NCBI RefSeq assembly: GCF_030705305.1
Contig: NZ_JAUZEE010000006.1
Location: forward strand, 62,001 to 126,000
Length of the DNA stretch: 64,000 nucleotides
From: Leptothrix discophora
GTDB lineage: Bacteria; Pseudomonadota; Gammaproteobacteria; Burkholderiales; Burkholderiaceae_C
Direction of reading: 5' to 3'
In this document: positions 9,264 to 16,495 of the stretch, piece by piece
How the letters are laid out: the number at the start of each line of letters is the position of its first letter
How positions within the stretch are numbered: position 1 is the first letter of the stretch
Notes under the pieces: generated by a model
Told to the model about the DNA's origin: nothing
The model's input: the letters and a program-made list of their open reading frames with translations, nothing else
Database searches by the model: none
Made by a program: the position numbers and the translations under genes

Positions 9264-10274
9264 TCAGCCGACGACCGGCCGGCCGTCCTTCAGCCGCACC
9301 GTCTGGCCGGTCTTGCACGACAGCGTCGCGGCCTCGGCCACGGCCAGCGCGTTGACGCCATCCTGCAGCGTGACCGGGTAGCCGGTGCCGGCCTTGACCG
9401 CATCGATGAAGGCACGCCATTCGGCCTCGTAGGCACGCATGTAGCGCTCCAGGAAGAAGTACTCCGGCTTGGCACTGGTGGCACCGGCGGTGGTCACCTT
9501 GTTGACCGTGTTCTCCAGCACGTTGCCGGCCTGCAGCAAGCCAGTCGAGCCCAGCAGTTCGAGGCGCTGGTCGTAGCCGTAGACGGCGCGGCGGCTGTTC
9601 TTGATGACGGCGATGCGGCCGTCGGCCCAGCGCAGCGTGATGACGGCGGTGTCGACGTCACCGGCCTCACCGATGGCGGGATCGACGATGCTGGTGCCCA
9701 CGGCCGAGACCTCCACCGGCGCGCCACCGAAGATCCAGCAGGCCATGTCGAAGTCGTGGATGGCCATGTCGCGGAACAGGCCGCCCGAGACCTGGATGTA
9801 GCTGACCGGCGGCGGGGCCGGGTCGAACGACGTGATGGACAGCAGCTCGCCCTTGCCGATCTCGCCGGCCTCGAGGGCGCGCTTGACGGCGGCGAAGTTC
9901 GGGTCGAAGCGGCGGTTGAAGCCGATCATCACGGGCTTGCCGGTCTTCGCCACGGCAGCTTGGCAGGCCAGCGCGCGTTCGAGGCTCAGGTCGACCGGCT
10001 TCTCGCACAGCACGGCCTTGCCGGCGGCGGCGGCGGCCTCGATCAGGCCAGCGTGGGTGTCGGTCGAGGTGGCGATCAGCACCGCATCGATGGACGGGTC
10101 GTGGATGATGTCCAGCGAGCTGCGGGCCTGCGCGCCGTAACCGGCGGCGAGCTTCTCGGCGGCCGCCTGGTTGACGTCCGACACCGCGACCAGCTGGCTG
10201 TCCGCGTTGGCGGCGATGCTCTTGGCGTGAACGTTGCCGATGCGGCCTGCGCCGAGCAATCCGACCTTGATCAT
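9264..10274 (-). CDS. Gfo/Idh/MocA dehydrogenase, inositol 2-dehydrogenase-like
   Basis: A 336-residue NAD(P)-dependent cyclitol or sugar dehydrogenase. The Rossmann motif GLLGAGRIGNVHA is at the N-terminus and the signature EKP sits in VLCEKPVDLS. RRFDPNF comes next, and the catalytic region is GGLFRDMAIHDFDMACW, with the Asp/His pair of the IolG/MocA group. The length and DMAIHDFDM pattern are those of myo-inositol 2-dehydrogenase-like proteins. It would oxidise a ring hydroxyl to a ketone. The PanB-like and isomerase genes lie upstream on the same strand at 70- and 23-base gaps, so the three probably form one operon with the isomerase first. Confidence 0.93.
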   Translation of the reverse strand: MIKVGLLGAGRIGNVHAKSIAANADSQLVAVSDVNQAAAEKLAAGYGAQARSSLDIIHDPSIDAVLIATSTDTHAGLIEAAAAAGKAVLCEKPVDLSLERALACQAAVAKTGKPVMIGFNRRFDPNFAAVKRALEAGEIGKGELLSITSFDPAPPPVSYIQVSGGLFRDMAIHDFDMACWIFGGAPVEVSAVGTSIVDPAIGEAGDVDTAVITLRWADGRIAVIKNSRRAVYGYDQRLELLGSTGLLQAGNVLENTVNKVTTAGATSAKPEYFFLERYMRAYEAEWRAFIDAVKAGTGYPVTLQDGVNALAVAEAATLSCKTGQTVRLKDGRPVVG

Positions 10275-10341
10275 GTTGGGAACTCCGAAAGTGGGGGCGG
10301 GCGACAAGGATGCGCCACGCGGGGTGGAACGGGAAGGGACT

Positions 10342-10358
10342 GGCTCAGTCCGTGAGCC
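10342..10358. repeat. GGCTC-N7-GAGCC hairpin overlapping the PanB-like stop codon
   Basis: Five-base arms GGCTC and GAGCC flank AGTCCGT. The element covers the last codons and stop of the PanB-like gene. An almost identical copy, differing at one loop base, lies inside the coding region at 19993-20009. Related hairpins with a different loop lie at 13307 and 16462. It may act as a weak terminator or be a small dispersed repeat. Confidence 0.45.
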
Positions 10359-11169
10359 TGGCAAGGAACTGGTCGAACTCGGCATCTGCGATCGGCACGA
10401 CGTGCTCGGGCGCCGGGTAGGCGCCGGTGTTCACGTCGGCGACGAACTCCTGGAAGGCGGCGACACGCTCGCGCTGCAGGCGCTCGAACTCGGCGGCGAA
10501 GTTGCGGTAGGTCTTGGCATGGCGCGGCTTGTGGCCGCGGGTGTGGCCCAGCACGTCCTCGGTGAAGAGGTACTGCGCATCCGCGCCGGGGCCGGCACCC
10601 ATGCCCAGCATCAGCACCGAGGTGCGGCGCGAGATCTCGGCCGCGACGCGGTCGGGCACGACCTCCAGCTCGGCGGCGAACACGCCGATGGCTTCGAGCC
10701 GCTGCACGTGCTGCCACACCGCCAGCGCGCTCGGGGCGGTCTTGCCGACCGCCTTGAAGCCGCCGGTCCAGGTCGCCTGCGACGGGATCAGCCCGACATG
10801 GCCGACCACCGGCACGGCCTCGTCGCACAGGCGTTTCTGGATGTCCAGCGAGGCGGCGCAGTAGACGCAGTCGCCGCCCAGGCCCATGAAGTGGAAGGCC
10901 TCGCGCAGGTAGTCCTCGGCGGTGATGAGCTTGCCGTAGGGGCCGTAGGGCAGGCCGACCTGCACGAAGCAGTGGCCGGCGGCGGCGCGCATCTCGGCCG
11001 TGAAGAAGCGGCCCTCGATGGACAGCATGTCCACGCCGGCCGCATCGGCCGCGGCGGCCTCCTCGGGCGTCGTGACGTAGAGCATCGAGATCTGGCGCTT
11101 GCCCTTGAGGGCGCGCATGTCGGCCACGGTCGGGCGACGGCTGCGGGCGGTGGACGTGGTGAGGCTCAT
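10345..11169 (-). CDS. divergent ketopantoate hydroxymethyltransferase (PanB)-like protein
   Basis: This 274-residue TIM-barrel protein belongs to the PanB superfamily, whose standard enzyme moves a hydroxymethyl group from methylene-THF to 2-oxoisovalerate. Conserved parts are VVGHVGLIPSQATWTGGFKA, the catalytic-glutamate region ELEVVPDRVAAEIS and GMGAGPGADAQYLFTEDVLG. The usual N-terminal metal motif VGDSLG is replaced by LSIEGRFF, so the first metal aspartate is absent. With folD and purU nearby, a methylene-THF-linked reaction on another substrate, possibly removal of a hydroxymethyl group, fits better than pantothenate synthesis. No panC is adjacent. The start ATG follows the isomerase stop by 23 bases. 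Confidence 0.85.
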   Translation of the reverse strand: MSLTTSTARSRRPTVADMRALKGKRQISMLYVTTPEEAAAADAAGVDMLSIEGRFFTAEMRAAAGHCFVQVGLPYGPYGKLITAEDYLREAFHFMGLGGDCVYCAASLDIQKRLCDEAVPVVGHVGLIPSQATWTGGFKAVGKTAPSALAVWQHVQRLEAIGVFAAELEVVPDRVAAEISRRTSVLMLGMGAGPGADAQYLFTEDVLGHTRGHKPRHAKTYRNFAAEFERLQRERVAAFQEFVADVNTGAYPAPEHVVPIADAEFDQFLARLTD

Positions 11170-11192
11170 GGGGATGTCCTGTTTCCGGCCGT

Positions 11193-11984
11193 TCAGACGG
11201 TGAAGGCGCTGCGGAAGGCTTCGAGTGCCGCATCCGCGTCGCCGGAGGCAAAGGCCTCCATGCAGACGGCGCCGGTGTAGCCCATGCCCTTGAGGGCGCG
11301 GGCGACGCCGGCGTAGTTGACCTCGCCGGTGCCGGGCTCCATGCGGCCGGGCACGTCGGCGACCTGCACCTCGCCGATCCACGGCAGGCAGGCGCGGCAC
11401 AGCGCGATCAGGTTGCCCTCGCCGATCTGGGCGTGGTAGAGGTCGAGGTTGAGCTTCAGGCCGGGGCGGTTGATCGAGGAGACCAGCGCCAGCGTGTCGC
11501 GGGCCAGCGCGAAGGGCACGCCGGGATGGTCGACCGGCAGGTTGAGGTTCTCGATCATGAAGGTCACGCCGTGGGCCTCGGCCAGGTCGGCGATGCGGTT
11601 GAGCGTGTCGCGGGCCTTGAGCCACATCGCGCCGGTGACGGTCTCGCAAGGCGTGACCGGCAGGCCGCGATCGCCCAGTCCGGTGCCGTGCAGGTTCAGG
11701 CGCGCCACGTTCAGGCGCTGGCCCACGGCGATGGCTTCGGCGGCGGTGGCCAGCAGCTCGTCGGCACCGGCATCGTCGGCCAGGCGGCCGCGCAGGTAGC
11801 CGGTCATGGAGGAGAAGCGCGTGCCGGCGGCGGCCGCCGCCTCCAGCATCGCCAGCTCATGGTTCTGCCAGCCCCAGATGCCGACCTGGTAGCCCATCTC
11901 GGTCAGGCGGGCGAGGCGCCAGGCCATCGGGCGGTCGTTCCAGAGCATCTCGGCGCAGGCGGCCAGCACAAAGGGGGAGTTCAC
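11193..11984 (-). CDS. sugar phosphate isomerase/epimerase family TIM barrel (hydroxypyruvate isomerase-like)
   Basis: A 263-residue xylose-isomerase-like TIM barrel beginning at a GTG codon; an AAGGACC ribosome site precedes it. Metal-ligand regions are visible in order: FMIENLNLP (Glu), KLNLDLYHAQIGEGNLI (Asp and His), VQVADVPGRMEPGTGEVNY and VCMEAF (Glu). The GRMEPGTGEVNY pattern is typical of hydroxypyruvate isomerases. MocC and IolE belong to the same fold and act as cyclitol isomerases or dehydratases. It is the first gene of the minus-strand operon with the PanB-like and MocA-like genes, and it is divergent from the hydroxylase at 12282. The substrate is unknown. Confidence 0.88.
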   Translation of the reverse strand: MNSPFVLAACAEMLWNDRPMAWRLARLTEMGYQVGIWGWQNHELAMLEAAAAAGTRFSSMTGYLRGRLADDAGADELLATAAEAIAVGQRLNVARLNLHGTGLGDRGLPVTPCETVTGAMWLKARDTLNRIADLAEAHGVTFMIENLNLPVDHPGVPFALARDTLALVSSINRPGLKLNLDLYHAQIGEGNLIALCRACLPWIGEVQVADVPGRMEPGTGEVNYAGVARALKGMGYTGAVCMEAFASGDADAALEAFRSAFTV

Positions 11985-12028
11985 GTCAGGGGTCCTTCCG
12001 GTAGGTCTGGGTGCAGTGTAGAAAGCCG

Positions 12029-12042
12029 TGCATCCGGTTGCA
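12029..12042. promoter_or_regulatory. LacI-type operator candidate upstream of the isomerase operon
   Basis: The site is TGCATCCGGTTGCA, an almost perfect palindrome centred on CCGG, the typical core of LacI-family operators. It lies 45 bases before the isomerase start in an AT-rich gap (11985-12281). A second site of the same type lies at the other end of this gap. The LacI protein at 8228 is the natural candidate to bind both. Confidence 0.6.
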
Positions 12043-12237
12043 AGATAATCAGAAAGATTTTTCTCTTATGTCGATCCGACCCACGGGAAAACGCTAGGGC
12101 AAACCCGGTGGGCTCGGCCACGAACGGGGTGACTTCCTCGGAGCATGCGACCAAAGAGGCCATCCCATGGACTCGCAATGCCAGTTCTTGCCGGGAAAAT
12201 ACTTAGAAGATTTTTTCCAAGTCGCCGATAAAGTCCA

Positions 12238-12253
12238 TTGCACTCGGTTGCAA
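12238..12253. promoter_or_regulatory. LacI-type operator candidate upstream of the hydroxylase gene
   Basis: The site reads TTGCACTCGGTTGCAA, with matching TTGCA/TGCAA outer halves and a core shared with the site at 12029 (CGGTTGCAAGA occurs in both). It lies 28 bases upstream of the hydroxylase ATG, a position where a bound repressor would block transcription. The 297-base gap between the two divergent genes otherwise contains AT-rich promoter-like DNA and no supported small gene. Confidence 0.6.
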
Positions 12254-12281
12254 GAACCGCCCTTCAAGGACACGACAGACC

Positions 12282-13295
12282 ATGGATGACTCGCACTTCG
12301 GCGTGCGCAACAAGCGCGGCGACTGGGCCCCGACCGGCCGGCGCGAGGTGGCGCCCTTCTGGGCCTGGCCGCCGCAGCTGGGCAAGGTGCTGGCCTGGCT
12401 GCCGGGCTATGTCTGGCCCTGGAACGCCTTCCACCTCGCCACCGCGCTGCTGTGGTGGTTCTTCGTCGTGCCCGATGCGGCGACGCTCAAGGTGCTGTCC
12501 TGGGGCTGGCCGGCCTGGCTGCTGGCGGTCAACTGGGTCGCCTGCCTGGCCTGGTACGGCGCCTTCGAATGGCGGCTCTACCGCCAGCGGGCCCAGGCCG
12601 GGCGCTTCAAGTACCACCACAAGTTCCCGTCCGAATCGCCCTCGGACGTGTTCTGGTTCAAGAGCCAGAACATCGACAACTTCCTGCGCAGCTTCCTGAT
12701 CTCCATCCCGCTGTGGACGCTGGTGCAGGTGATCTTCCTGTGGTGCTGGGCGAACGGCATCGGCGCCTGGCTGACCTGGGACGAGCATCCCGTCTACCTG
12801 ACGCTGCTGCTGCTGCTGTCGCCGGCCATCCACGAGGTCCACTTCTACGCGATCCACCGGCTGATCCACACGCCGCAGCTCTACAAGTGGATCCACTCGA
12901 TCCACCACAACTCGGTCAACCCGAGCCCGTGGTCCTCGCTGAGCATGCACCCGGTCGAGGGCTTCCTGTACCACGCGGTCGCGCTGTGGCACCTGGTGAT
13001 CCCGTCCAACCCGATCGTGGCGATGTTCCAGCTGCATGCGGCCGGCTTCGGCGCCATCAACGGCCACATCGGCTTCGACCGCATCGAGCTGGGCGATGAG
13101 CGCTGGATGCACAGCCATGCCTACACGCACTACCTGCACCACAAGTACTTCGAGGTGAACTTCGGCGGCGACGGCCTGGTCCCGCTGGACCTCTGGCTGG
13201 GCACCTGGCACGACGGCAGCAAGGACGGCGAACGCCAGATGCAGGCCCGCTACGAACGCAAGCTGGCGCGCATGAACGCCGGCAAGGCCGGTTGA
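12282..13295 (+). CDS. sterol desaturase/fatty acid hydroxylase superfamily di-iron protein
   Basis: A 337-residue integral membrane protein with four or more hydrophobic segments and the histidine clusters of the sterol desaturase/fatty acid hydroxylase superfamily. The clusters are HEVHFYAIHRLIH, WIHSIHHNS and HYLHHKYFEVNFGGD, with a further HSHAYTH. These ligate a non-haem di-iron centre for O2-dependent hydroxylation. In the moc locus the equivalent position is held by an oxygenase (MocD) served by the MocE ferredoxin. I infer that this protein hydroxylates or O-demethylates the imported substrate using the Rieske ferredoxin at 6944. The formaldehyde would pass to THF. It begins the plus-strand half of the island and precedes the ABC transporter genes. 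Confidence 0.85.
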   Translation: MDDSHFGVRNKRGDWAPTGRREVAPFWAWPPQLGKVLAWLPGYVWPWNAFHLATALLWWFFVVPDAATLKVLSWGWPAWLLAVNWVACLAWYGAFEWRLYRQRAQAGRFKYHHKFPSESPSDVFWFKSQNIDNFLRSFLISIPLWTLVQVIFLWCWANGIGAWLTWDEHPVYLTLLLLLSPAIHEVHFYAIHRLIHTPQLYKWIHSIHHNSVNPSPWSSLSMHPVEGFLYHAVALWHLVIPSNPIVAMFQLHAAGFGAINGHIGFDRIELGDERWMHSHAYTHYLHHKYFEVNFGGDGLVPLDLWLGTWHDGSKDGERQMQARYERKLARMNAGKAG

Positions 13296-13306
13296 GGCAC
13301 TCGGGC

Positions 13307-13325
13307 TGGCTCATCGAACGAGCCA
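13307..13325. repeat. TGGCTC-N7-GAGCCA hairpin after the hydroxylase gene
   Basis: Six-base arms TGGCTC and GAGCCA flank ATCGAAC, 12 bases after the hydroxylase stop. A near-identical hairpin (loop ATCGACC) follows the ABC ATPase gene at 16462-16486, so the transporter cassette is bracketed by the same element. Possible weak terminator or mRNA-stabilising hairpin. Confidence 0.5.
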
Positions 13326-13443
13326 CCTGACCTCGCACCGCCCGGATCCGATCCCCACGCGCAGTTTTTCCCCCACGACGGCCGCCAGGCGCGGGCGGCT
13401 CCCCACGATCTTTCCGACAGACCTGACAGACCAGGAGACAACC

Positions 13444-14421
13444 ATGACCTTCCTCAGCAAGACCTTCAAGCTGCTGGCCGCGACGGCCGCCATCGCCGCC
13501 GCCACCAGCGCCCTGGCCGCCGGCCCCCGCATCTTCGTGATCGGCGGCAAGGCCGACGATCCGTTCTGGTCGCGTGTCAAGAAGGGTGCCGATGACGCCG
13601 GCCTGGTCGTCAAGGCCGCCGGTGGCAGCGTGACCTGGCTGGGTCCGCAGACCTACGACAACCTCGGCCCGGACGCCGCCAAGCTGATCCGCACCGCGCT
13701 GAGCCAGAAGCCCGATGCCATCGTCGGCCCGGACTGGGTGCCCGAGGCGATGGACGCGGCCTTCAAGGAAGTGGTCGCCGCCGGCGTGCCGCTGATCATC
13801 TACAACGCCGGCGGCATGGAGGCGGCCAAGCGCCTGGGCGCGATGAACTACGTCGGCAGCGAGGAATACGTCGCCGGCCAGGGCGGCGGCGAGTACTTCA
13901 CCAAGAGCGGCGCGAAGAACGTGCTGTGCGTGAACACGCAGCCGGGCTCGACCAACCAGGAATCGCGCTGCAAGGGCGTCGCCGACGGCATGGCCAAGGC
14001 CGGCGGCAAGTCGACCCAGCTGCCGCTGCCGGCCTCGTCCTTCGGCAACCCGACGGCGGTCGCCCAGGCGGTCAAGGCGGCCCTGCAGAAGGACAAGACG
14101 GTCGACGGCATCATCACCATCAGTGCCGGCGACGCCACCAGCGCCGCCACCGGCATCGCCCAGGCCGGCCTCGTCAAGCAGGTCAAGCTCGGCACCTTCG
14201 ACATCGACCCGACCAATCTGGCCCGCATCCAGGACGGCACGCAGCTGTTCTGCATCGACCAGCAGCCCTACCTGCAGGGCTACCTGGCCGTGTCCATGCT
14301 CAACAGCTTCGTGCAGTACGGCCTGAAGGTGCCCAGCGCGCCGCTGCTGACGGGCCCCGGCATCGTCGACGCGTCCAACGTGGCGGCCACGCTGGCCGGT
14401 GCCAAGGCCGGCGCGCGCTGA
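13444..14421 (+). CDS. ribose-type sugar ABC transporter substrate-binding protein
   Basis: A 325-residue periplasmic binding protein of the LacI/RbsB-like group. The signal peptide spans about residues 1-23 (MTFLSKTFKLLAATAAIAAA and cleavage after ALAA). The mature part opens with the typical PRIFVIGGKADDPFWSRVKKG. Characteristic later segments are KPDAIVGPDWVPEAMDAAFKE and LFCIDQQPYLQGYL. MocB, the rhizopine-binding protein, belongs to this same family. An ATG preceded by GGAGACAACC follows the 148-base gap after the hydroxylase. The permease gene follows after 143 bases and the ATPase after that. The ligand is presumably the cyclitol or sugar degraded by the neighbouring enzymes. Confidence 0.93.
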   Translation: MTFLSKTFKLLAATAAIAAATSALAAGPRIFVIGGKADDPFWSRVKKGADDAGLVVKAAGGSVTWLGPQTYDNLGPDAAKLIRTALSQKPDAIVGPDWVPEAMDAAFKEVVAAGVPLIIYNAGGMEAAKRLGAMNYVGSEEYVAGQGGGEYFTKSGAKNVLCVNTQPGSTNQESRCKGVADGMAKAGGKSTQLPLPASSFGNPTAVAQAVKAALQKDKTVDGIITISAGDATSAATGIAQAGLVKQVKLGTFDIDPTNLARIQDGTQLFCIDQQPYLQGYLAVSMLNSFVQYGLKVPSAPLLTGPGIVDASNVAATLAGAKAGAR

Positions 14422-14564
14422 TCCGGCGCCGATCCTGCCCTGATCCCCACGTCGTGCGCCGGTCTGGCCCGGGCCCCATCCCGGGCCGGACCGGCGGGGT
14501 CGGTCGTCCCCACGGCGGCTGGCGGCCCCTGCAGTCCTTCCGCCGTGCACCTCAAGCCCGCACC

Positions 14565-15632
14565 ATGAACCCGTCCCTCACCACCGCCCCGCCCGCCGGG
14601 GCCGCCACCGACCCGAGCCCGCGCATGCCCACCCTTCAACTCGGCAACCTCCTGCGACGTCCGGAGACCGGCTCGTTCATCGGCCTCGTCTCGGTCTTCG
14701 TCTTCTTCGCCATCTTCGGTGGCGAGACCTTCCTGTCGACCAGCGGCGCGGCCAGCTGGCTCAACATCGCGGCCGAGCTGGGCATCATCGCCCTGCCGGT
14801 CGGCCTGCTGATGATTGCCGGCCACCTCGACTTGTCGGTCGGCAGCGTGATCCCGGCCAGCTCGATGACGGTGGCCATCGTCTCGGGCCACTACGGCCTG
14901 CCGATGCCCGTGGGCATCGCCGCCGCGCTCGGCCTGGGCCTGGCGATCGGCTTCATCAACGGCTACCTGATCGTGCGCACCGACCTGCCGTCCTTCGTCG
15001 TCACGCTGGCCACGCTGTTCGCGGTCGCCGGCCTGACGCTGGGCCTGTCGGTGATCGTCGCGGGCAGCACCAGCGTCGCGCTCAAGGCCGACCCGGTCAC
15101 CAAGGCCATCTTCGGCGACTACATCGACGGCAAGTTCCAGATCGTGCTGCTGTGGTGGATCGCCGCCGCGCTGCTGGTCGGCTTCATCCTCAGCCGCACC
15201 AGGTACGGCAACTGGATCCTGGCCCTCGGCGGCGACAAGGTCAGCGCCCGCAATGCCGGCATCCCGACCGACAAGCTCAACATCGCGCTCTACATGGGCA
15301 GCGGCTTCTGCTCGGCCTTCGTGGGCATGTGCCAGGCCATCCTCTACAACAGCGCGCAGGTCTCGGCCGGCCAGTCCTTCATCTTCAACTCGATCATCGC
15401 GGTGGTCATCGGCGGCGTGATCCTGACCGGCGGCTACGGCTCGGTGCTGGGCATCGTGCTGGGCACCATGACCTTCGCGATCGTGAACCAGGGCATCTAC
15501 TACACCGGCTTCGACGCCAACTGGGCCAGCCTGATCATCGGCGTCCTGCTGCTGGCCGCCGTGCTGCTCAACAACACCTTCCGGACCAAGGCGCTGTCGC
15601 ACTCGAAGTCCACCGCCAAGAAGAAGGCCTGA
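14565..15632 (+). CDS. ribose-type ABC transporter permease
   Basis: A 355-residue inner-membrane permease of the RbsC/FrcC family (BPD_transp_2), with about ten transmembrane segments starting near residue 40. Typical stretches are LMIAGHLDLSVGSVIPASS, INGYLIVRTDLPSFVVTLAT, GNWILALGGDKVSARNAGIP and VIGGVILTGGYGSVLGIVLG. I chose the ATG at 14565 because upstream in-frame codons belong to the binding-protein gene in another frame. The stop overlaps the spacer before the ATPase start by two bases, indicating one transcript. It would form a homodimeric pore for the ligand captured by the protein at 13444. Confidence 0.93.
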   Translation: MNPSLTTAPPAGAATDPSPRMPTLQLGNLLRRPETGSFIGLVSVFVFFAIFGGETFLSTSGAASWLNIAAELGIIALPVGLLMIAGHLDLSVGSVIPASSMTVAIVSGHYGLPMPVGIAAALGLGLAIGFINGYLIVRTDLPSFVVTLATLFAVAGLTLGLSVIVAGSTSVALKADPVTKAIFGDYIDGKFQIVLLWWIAAALLVGFILSRTRYGNWILALGGDKVSARNAGIPTDKLNIALYMGSGFCSAFVGMCQAILYNSAQVSAGQSFIFNSIIAVVIGGVILTGGYGSVLGIVLGTMTFAIVNQGIYYTGFDANWASLIIGVLLLAAVLLNNTFRTKALSHSKSTAKKKA

Positions 15633-15634
15633 CC

Positions 15635-16450
15635 ATGAACGCACCCCTGCTCCAGCTTTCGGGCATCTACAAGTCCTTCGGTCCGGTCGATGTCCTGCAC
15701 GACATCTCGCTGGAGGTGAAGGCCGGCGAGGTCCTGTGCCTGCTCGGCGACAACGGCGCGGGCAAGTCCACGCTGATCCGCATCCTGTCGGGCGTGCACC
15801 AGCCGACCCGCGGCGAGATGCGCATGAACGGCCAGGCCGTCTCGTTCCAGAACCCGCGCGAGGCCAGCGAACACGGCATCTCGACGGTGCACCAGTTCGG
15901 CGGCACCTTCCCGCTGATGAGCATCGGCCGCTCCTTCTTCGTCGGTGCCGAGCCGACGAAACGCTGGGGGCCCTTCGAGGTCTTCGACCGCAGGAAGGCC
16001 AACGAGATCGCGGTGCGCGAGATGCGCCAGCTGGGCATCACCCGCATCGACGACGGCAACCGGCTGGTCGGCGGGCTGTCCGGCGGCGAGCGCCAGGCGC
16101 TGGCGATCGCCCGTGCGGTCCACTTCGGCGCGAGCGTGCTGATCCTCGACGAGCCGACCGCCGCGCTGGGCGTCAAGGAAGCGGCGCATGTGCTGCGCAT
16201 CATCCTGCAGGCCCGCAAGAAGGGCGTCGCGGTCATCTTCATCACCCACAACGTGGTGCATGCGCTGACCGTGGGCGACCACTTCGCGGTGCTGATCCGC
16301 GGGGCCAAGGCGGCCGACTTCCGCAAGGGCGAGAAGAGCCGCGAGGAGATCACCGACCTGATGGCCGGCGGCGAGGCCATGGCCGAGCTGGAGGCCGAGA
16401 TCGAGGGCTACATGGCCACGCACGACGGCCATCCGCCGCAGGTGGCCTGA
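15635..16450 (+). CDS. ribose-type ABC transporter ATP-binding protein (single domain)
   Basis: A 271-residue ATPase with Walker A LLGDNGAGKSTLIRIL, the signature LSGGERQALAIARAV, Walker B VLILDEPTAALG and the switch histidine in IFITHN. It is the FrcA-like half-size form, unlike the double-domain RbsA. The protein therefore probably dimerises. ATG follows the permease stop by two bases. The C-terminus (ITDLMAGGEAMAELEAEIEG) is normal for the FrcA group. Together with 13444 and 14565 it makes a complete importer. Confidence 0.94.
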   Translation: MNAPLLQLSGIYKSFGPVDVLHDISLEVKAGEVLCLLGDNGAGKSTLIRILSGVHQPTRGEMRMNGQAVSFQNPREASEHGISTVHQFGGTFPLMSIGRSFFVGAEPTKRWGPFEVFDRRKANEIAVREMRQLGITRIDDGNRLVGGLSGGERQALAIARAVHFGASVLILDEPTAALGVKEAAHVLRIILQARKKGVAVIFITHNVVHALTVGDHFAVLIRGAKAADFRKGEKSREEITDLMAGGEAMAELEAEIEGYMATHDGHPPQVA

Positions 16451-16461
16451 GCCACGCCCGC

Positions 16462-16486
16462 CGCTGGCTCATCGACCGAGCCAGCG
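16462..16486. terminator. 9-bp inverted repeat between convergent genes
   Basis: CGCTGGCTC (16462-16470) pairs with GAGCCAGCG (16478-16486) around ATCGACC. It lies between the ATPase stop (16450) and the stop of the minus-strand catalase-like gene (16496), so it may end transcripts from both directions. No U-tract is seen. Core identical to the hairpin at 13307 except for one loop base. Confidence 0.55.
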
Positions 16487-16495
16487 CCGGGCGCC

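Noticed and set aside
10345-11169. Calling the PanB-like gene panB of pantothenate synthesis
   Set aside because: The metal-binding VGDSLG motif is missing, panC is absent and the surroundings are catabolic.
12040-12237. A small gene in the 297-base gap between the isomerase and hydroxylase
   Set aside because: Open frames there are short, lack ribosome sites and overlap operator-like palindromes.
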